Source: a bacterium
Lineage (GTDB): Bacteria > Hydrogenedentota > Hydrogenedentia > Hydrogenedentiales > SLHB01
Assembly (NCBI GenBank): GCA_024231375.1
Contig: JAAEQP010001014.1
Coordinates: forward strand, 1-11,064
Reading direction: 5' to 3'
DNA length: 11,064 bases
Shown: one piece after another, positions 6,872 through 11,064 of the stretch
Numbering within the stretch: position 1 is the first letter of the stretch
How the letters are laid out: each line of letters opens with the position of its first letter
Made by a program: the position numbers and the translations under genes
The notes under the pieces: generated by a model
What the model saw: only the letters and a program-made list of their open reading frames with translations
Databases searched by the model: none
Told to the model about the DNA's origin: nothing

Positions 6872-6944
6872 GCGACGACCGCTCTAGCCCTGTCTGGCAA
6901 TCGCGCGCAACGGCGCGGTATCCTCCTCCCGTTCGTTTGCACTC

Positions 6945-6953
6945 GGAGGGAGG
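6945..6953 (+). promoter_or_regulatory. Strong ribosome binding site of the large secreted glycosidase-like gene
   Basis: GGAGGGAGG contains two overlapping copies of GGAGG and ends five bases before the ATG at 6959. It is the strongest such site in the window and contrasts with the coupled, weakly marked starts of the preceding operon. The 87-base gap holding it (6872-6958) shows no clear promoter boxes and no hairpin followed by T. Confidence 0.7.
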
Positions 6954-6958
6954 TCTCG

Positions 6959-9900
6959 ATGCATCGCTTCACGCTCTTCACGCTCCTCGCGTTCGCATGC
7001 TGCGCCGCCGGCGAGACGCAACTCTTCGAGCTCACCGGCGTTGCGGACGCCGGCGCGAACGACGGCGAAGCCAAGTCCCTTGACAAGGAGGGCATCTACT
7101 GCTGGTGGGCCGGTCCCGGGCTCCGTCCCGGATACGTTGAGATCCACGCCCGTGCGCGGGCGCTTGAGCACCCCGGCGTGCTGCATTTCGTCATCACCGA
7201 CAACGCCGACCCTTCACGCGTGTACTATGCCGTCACTGAAACGCAGCATGGACGTGTCGCCCCTGGCCCCTACCAGATTGTGTACTGCGGCACGTTCTTC
7301 TGGGATGGGTCCTTCTCCCCGCGCATTTCGGACTGGAGTTCGCCGGGACTCATGGTGGACTGGGTGAAGCTCGTGCCCGTCGCGGCCGCCGACGTACGCG
7401 ACCCTCTGCCCGACGCCGTGGACCGTTACAACGCTCCACGGTTCCCCGATGCTCCAACTATCGACGGCGAGCTGTCCGAATGGACCCGCGTCCCGTGCAT
7501 CGTGCTCGGTACGGACGCAGCCCGCTCCGCCGACTACGGCGGCACGGCGGACCTCAGTGCCGTCTGCCGGTTCGCGTGGGACGATCTCTGTCTCTACTTT
7601 GCCGCGGAGGTCACCGACAACCTGCCCGAGTTCCTCGATGACACACGTCATCTTGGACGGCTCTGGCAGTACGATTCCATCCAACTGGCGTTTGACGGGA
7701 ACGGGGAGGCCCGAACGCCCGGCTACGAGGCGGACGACTACGAGTACGGCTTCGGCCTCACGTCCGACGGCCCGCGCGTGTACCGATGGGTCGCCGGCAA
7801 CAATCTGCCGGTTGGCGATGTGCCCACCATTGACGTCGCCGTCGTCCGCGACGATGCATCCAACAGGACCCTCTACGAGGCTGCTCTCCCGTTCAAGGAA
7901 CTCCTGCCCTTCACGGTTGCCCGCGGCGAGTGCGGCATGACCTTGCTGGTCGATGACCGCGACGAGGGCCGCCAACAGCATGCGTGGCTGGAATGGGCGC
8001 CCGGCATCGCGGGAAGCAAGGATCCCAGCGCGTTCGGCCGTCTACGACTGGTGGACGCCCCTCCTTCGGCAGGCGGCGTCGCCGCCATGCTGGTCGGCGA
8101 ACGAGACCTGTCGGACCGGAACGCCACGACCATGGAACTGCGCGTCAGCGCCCCCGAGCCGATCGGAACCTGCACGCTCGTATGGTGCGTCGTCGACGAC
8201 ACGGTGCGCGCCGTGCTCGAAGGCAGCCGCGTGGTCAAGCTTGACGATCCGGATGCGACTGTGCCCATCGACCTGGACCTCTCGGATCTTGGTCAGGGAC
8301 GGTTCACAATGAAGGCCGACCTGGTGAAGGATCATGGCGACTTGACGTCGGTCTCGACCGAGTTCTTCCGATTCGCCGCGGCCGAGATCGCGGCCACGCT
8401 GGACTTAACACGCGCGCGTCTCACGGAAACTCTGGCGTCGGTCGACGCCGTGCGCAAGAACGGCGTACAGGCAGCCTACCCCCGCGCCACCCTGGGCGCG
8501 GTCGAGGAATTCGTCCGGTTCACGAAGGCCGACATCGAGGCCAAGCGGTTCGAGCGCGCGGAGGCGACGCTTGCCGAACTCGACGCCTTGCTCGACGAGG
8601 CGGAGGCGGAACTCGCAACCCTCGTTGCCGACCCTGCCTCCGACAGGCCCGTGCCGTCAGTCGGCGATGCGCGCGTCTCCGCTCGCGACGGTTCGTTCTA
8701 CCGCGGCGACGACCCGGTCCTCCTCTTCGGCTACTGCGGATGGTGGCAGGTGTGGACAGCGGCCGAACGGCTCGCGGCCCAGGGCCTGAACCATATCGAG
8801 GACAGCATCATCTCCCCCGCGGCCCTGTTCCCCGAATGGGACGCAGAGCCGCCCAGCGACATGATGGACGCCCTGCGTTGGGCGTGGGTCCGCGGCGATC
8901 GGGCCGGCATCAGCTACAGCCGCATGCTGGCGTGCGAGCAGATTCCCCGCACGTTCCGCGAGGCCCATCCCGAAGCATTGGGTGGCGGATGGACCGGACT
9001 CTGCAGCCTGTCACCCGCCCTACGGGAATTCGAGAGCCGGTACCTCACGACCGTCGCGCGCACAGCCAAGGACCGGCCCTCGATGGGCGTCTATGTCCTG
9101 TACGGCGAGAAGACCTATCACGTCACAGACCATCCTCTCGAAGCGGCGGCCTTCGCCGAATACCTCAAGGCCCGGTATGGCACGCTTGAGGCGCTTAACC
9201 AGGCATGGGGCGCCAGCCATGCCTCATGGGAGGTTGTCGGCGCCGGGACCACCACGGAATCACCCGTAGCCTGGCACGACCGCGGCCGCTGCGCCATGGA
9301 CCTGCTCGTCGACTGGACGCGATGGTTGCAGGAGCAAGTTCAGGGCGTTGACCCGGCCGCGCTGTGCACGGGGTATCCCTCGCTGCTCAGTTGGGACGAC
9401 TCGTCCGATTTCTCCGCCGGCGTCGACATGGAAGGCCTGTGCCGCACACTGAATGTCAACGGCTTCGATACGGCGGCCCTGGAGTATGGAGGCGCGCGCT
9501 GGGCTATGTCGTCCATCACGGGGTTCGCCATGCCCAACGACCTGCTCAAGGCGTTCAATCCCGAGAACCCCAACTACGACCCGGAACTTCACCTCACCAA
9601 CCTCAAGCGCCCGTACCCCGAAGAGTACATCCGGGCCGCCCTGTTCCAGGGATGCTTCCACGGGCTCGGCGCGGCGAGCTACTGGGTATTCCAACGTAGC
9701 GAAGGCATGGATTCCATGCTCATCTTCCAGCCGCGCGTCATGGCTTCGTTCATCCGAACCAGCCTGGACTGTCGGCGTCTCGTCAGGCCCATCCTGGCGT
9801 TCCAGCATGCGCCGTCCGACGCAGCCATCCTCTACTCGCTCACGTCCATCGCGTACAACCCCCGCCATCTCCAGGAACTCCGCGCCGCTTACGAAGGCAC

Positions 9901-10444
9901 GTTCTTCAGCGACACGAAGATGAGCTTCGTCACGGAACGCATCATCCAGGAGGAGGGCATCGACAAGACCGTCCTCATTCTGCCGGAGGTCTCGCACCTT
10001 CCTGTTGCCGTGGCCGAGAAGATCGTTGAATGGTCGAAGGCCGGTGGCACGTTGATCTTGCTCGGAGACTGTTTCGCGAAGGATACGAAGAACCGGCCGC
10101 TGAACGTCGCGCCGGGGCAGGAACACAACATCGTCCGCCTTGGTGCCACCGGCGATCCTCAGGCCGTGCGCGCGGCCATGGAACCAGTGTTCGACACGGT
10201 TCTTCACCGTCCGCTCCGCGCCGTAGACGACACGGACGCGACGCTTGACGGCGTGGAGATGCGACTCGCCGAATACGACGGCAAGCGCCTGGGCTACGCC
10301 ATCAACATGAACAAGCAGCCGGTCACGTTCGACCTGGCCCCGCGCCCGTCAGGCGCGATACGCGAACTGCGCACGTGCAGGGATCTCACGTTGCCCTGCC
10401 GTCTCGACCCCCTGGACATCGTAGTCTTCTCGATCCAGCCCTAG
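6959..10444 (+). CDS. Large secreted multidomain glycoside-hydrolase-like protein (CBM9-like, GH42/GH-A-like barrel)
   Basis: The 1161-residue protein has a signal peptide (hydrophobic core 4-16, probable cleavage near AAG). Residues about 20-150 look like a beta-sandwich. About 160-365 is a CBM9/DOMON-like carbohydrate-binding domain: APTIDGELSEW, LYFAAEVTDN, WQYDSIQLAFD, YEAALPFKEL. About 370-475 looks Ig-like and about 476-565 is helical and charged, possibly coiled coil. About 575-945 resembles a GH-A barrel of the beta-galactosidase GH42 kind: YGTLEALNQAWG at 740-751 is a GH42-style signature, and Glu717 in YGEKTY is a candidate acid/base. The end (about 950-1095) resembles the GATase-like trimerisation domain (ILPEVSHLP, AGGTLILLGD). 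It probably binds and cleaves, or only binds, a polysaccharide outside the cytoplasm. The expected second catalytic Glu is not obvious. It starts its own unit after an 87-base gap. The domain layout is supported by motifs; substrate and activity are unknown. Confidence 0.82.
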   Translation: MHRFTLFTLLAFACCAAGETQLFELTGVADAGANDGEAKSLDKEGIYCWWAGPGLRPGYVEIHARARALEHPGVLHFVITDNADPSRVYYAVTETQHGRVAPGPYQIVYCGTFFWDGSFSPRISDWSSPGLMVDWVKLVPVAAADVRDPLPDAVDRYNAPRFPDAPTIDGELSEWTRVPCIVLGTDAARSADYGGTADLSAVCRFAWDDLCLYFAAEVTDNLPEFLDDTRHLGRLWQYDSIQLAFDGNGEARTPGYEADDYEYGFGLTSDGPRVYRWVAGNNLPVGDVPTIDVAVVRDDASNRTLYEAALPFKELLPFTVARGECGMTLLVDDRDEGRQQHAWLEWAPGIAGSKDPSAFGRLRLVDAPPSAGGVAAMLVGERDLSDRNATTMELRVSAPEPIGTCTLVWCVVDDTVRAVLEGSRVVKLDDPDATVPIDLDLSDLGQGRFTMKADLVKDHGDLTSVSTEFFRFAAAEIAATLDLTRARLTETLASVDAVRKNGVQAAYPRATLGAVEEFVRFTKADIEAKRFERAEATLAELDALLDEAEAELATLVADPASDRPVPSVGDARVSARDGSFYRGDDPVLLFGYCGWWQVWTAAERLAAQGLNHIEDSIISPAALFPEWDAEPPSDMMDALRWAWVRGDRAGISYSRMLACEQIPRTFREAHPEALGGGWTGLCSLSPALREFESRYLTTVARTAKDRPSMGVYVLYGEKTYHVTDHPLEAAAFAEYLKARYGTLEALNQAWGASHASWEVVGAGTTTESPVAWHDRGRCAMDLLVDWTRWLQEQVQGVDPAALCTGYPSLLSWDDSSDFSAGVDMEGLCRTLNVNGFDTAALEYGGARWAMSSITGFAMPNDLLKAFNPENPNYDPELHLTNLKRPYPEEYIRAALFQGCFHGLGAASYWVFQRSEGMDSMLIFQPRVMASFIRTSLDCRRLVRPILAFQHAPSDAAILYSLTSIAYNPRHLQELRAAYEGTFFSDTKMSFVTERIIQEEGIDKTVLILPEVSHLPVAVAEKIVEWSKAGGTLILLGDCFAKDTKNRPLNVAPGQEHNIVRLGATGDPQAVRAAMEPVFDTVLHRPLRAVDDTDATLDGVEMRLAEYDGKRLGYAINMNKQPVTFDLAPRPSGAIRELRTCRDLTLPCRLDPLDIVVFSIQP

Positions 10445-10470
10445 AGCGGTGGAATATCCGGCTAGCGCCC

Positions 10471-11064
10471 CTACGGCAGGTACACCCCGTGTCCGCGCAG
10501 GCGGGTGCGCAGGTCGTCCGTGTCGACGGCATGCACGTCGCAACTGTCGGCTTGGGCGGCCAGATAGGCTGCGACACCCGCTGCCTCGCCCGTGGAAAGG
10601 CACGGCGGCATGACGCGTACGCTGGCCTGCACGGCCCGGTCGCACGAAATGCTGCGTCCTGCCACCAGTACGTTGGTCAGTCCCTTGGGGGTGAGGCAGC
10701 GGTACGGCACGCCGTGGGATTCGCCGGGTTTCAGATGCTCGTACCGGTTCAGCACATGGTCCGCCGTGCCGTCGGTCGAGGCGATCTCTTCCTTCGACGT
10801 GTGGATGTCGACGAAGTAACAGTTCCGGCAGATTTCGTCCTCAAACGATCGCCGCGCAAAGTAGTCGTCCGCGGTGAGCACGTAGTCGCCAGTGACTCGC
10901 CGCGACTCGCGGCTGCCCATGAGCGATCCCGTAGCCACCAGAAAGGCGTTCGCATACGCTTCCGGATGGAATTCCGCCAAGGCGTCGCGGAAATCACGCG
11001 CGATCCGGCGGCCTTCCATCATGGCCTTCGACACACTGGCCGGGTCCGTGTTGTCCACCTCCCA
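10471..11064 (-). CDS. FAD-dependent oxidoreductase, C-terminal part (FAD_oxidored family; partial)
   Basis: Only the C-terminal 197 or so residues are in the window; the frame is open through the right edge, and the N-terminal FAD-binding Rossmann motif must lie beyond it. The end is typical of the FAD_oxidored family (PF12831), often labelled 'xanthan lyase' in annotation: GVPYRCLTPKGLTNVLVAGR, then SCDRAVQASVRVMPPC and STGEAAGVAAYLA, where the flavin contact glycines sit. An upstream stretch (RNCYFVDIHTSK) also fits this group. These proteins are frequently encoded near secreted glycosidases in Planctomycetota-like genomes, though their reaction is rarely known. The stop lies 26 bases from the stop of the convergent glycosidase-like gene, with no clear terminator hairpin between them. 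Family confident, substrate unknown. Confidence 0.88.
   Translation of the reverse strand, partial: WEVDNTDPASVSKAMMEGRRIARDFRDALAEFHPEAYANAFLVATGSLMGSRESRRVTGDYVLTADDYFARRSFEDEICRNCYFVDIHTSKEEIASTDGTADHVLNRYEHLKPGESHGVPYRCLTPKGLTNVLVAGRSISCDRAVQASVRVMPPCLSTGEAAGVAAYLAAQADSCDVHAVDTDDLRTRLRGHGVYLP

Noticed and set aside
6872..6958. Possible terminator or promoter in the gap after tsaD
   Set aside because: The only inverted repeat seen (CGCGC-AACG-GCGCG) has a five-base stem without a following T run, and no convincing -35/-10 pair with proper spacing is visible.
9260..10207. 315-residue minus-strand open frame opposite the large secreted protein
   Set aside because: It is antisense to a long continuous coding region with domain signatures. 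Composition is Arg/Gly/Val/Glu-rich without motifs.
10445..10470. Bidirectional terminator between the convergent stops
   Set aside because: The 26 bases contain only the short palindrome GCTAGC and no stable stem with a T run on either side.

Overview
The window is GC-rich, densely coded bacterial DNA. Ten genes are supported; two run off the edges or may do so. The organism cannot be named from sequence alone. A Gram-negative-like envelope gene set, a very large secreted CBM9 plus glycoside-hydrolase protein, and an FAD-dependent oxidoreductase of the FAD_oxidored/'xanthan lyase-associated' type together suggest a polysaccharide-degrading environmental bacterium. Planctomycetota, Lentisphaerota, Hydrogenedentota or Armatimonadota are candidates (inference).

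Left part (1-1364): a membrane-anchored protein of unknown function, a small zinc-finger/HTH protein resembling the Bacillus YvyF 'flagellar operon protein' family, and a 51-residue single-span membrane protein. All lie on the + strand with short gaps.

Middle (1384-6871): a tightly coupled envelope operon. It encodes a secreted N-acetylmuramoyl-L-alanine amidase with an N-terminal copper-amine-oxidase-like domain, a membrane-anchored GerMN-domain protein, glutamate racemase MurI, a membrane-anchored divergent polysaccharide deacetylase (DUF610/YibQ family), and the tRNA t6A enzyme TsaD. Consecutive genes overlap by 4 or 8 bases (ATGA at 2781, an 8-base overlap at 3445, ATGA at 4263, GTGA at 5897), so the five are probably co-transcribed and translationally coupled. 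MurI supplies D-glutamate for peptidoglycan. The amidase, the GerMN protein and the deacetylase-fold protein all act, or are expected to act, outside the membrane on the wall.

Right part (6872-11064): after an 87-base gap with a strong ribosome binding site comes a 1161-residue secreted multidomain protein (CBM9-like domain, helical segment, GH42/GH-A-like barrel, GATase-like C-terminal domain). It converges, with 26 bases between stop codons, on a minus-strand FAD-dependent oxidoreductase whose N-terminal part lies beyond the right edge. This part looks like a separate carbohydrate-related unit next to the housekeeping operon.

No tRNA, rRNA, CRISPR array, insertion sequence or convincing factor-independent terminator was seen. 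I found no clear sign of an entirely new system. The most unusual points are the duplicated domain in front of the deacetylase fold, the composition of the envelope operon, the YvyF-like protein away from visible flagellar genes, and the apparent loss of a catalytic glutamate in the large glycosidase-like protein.
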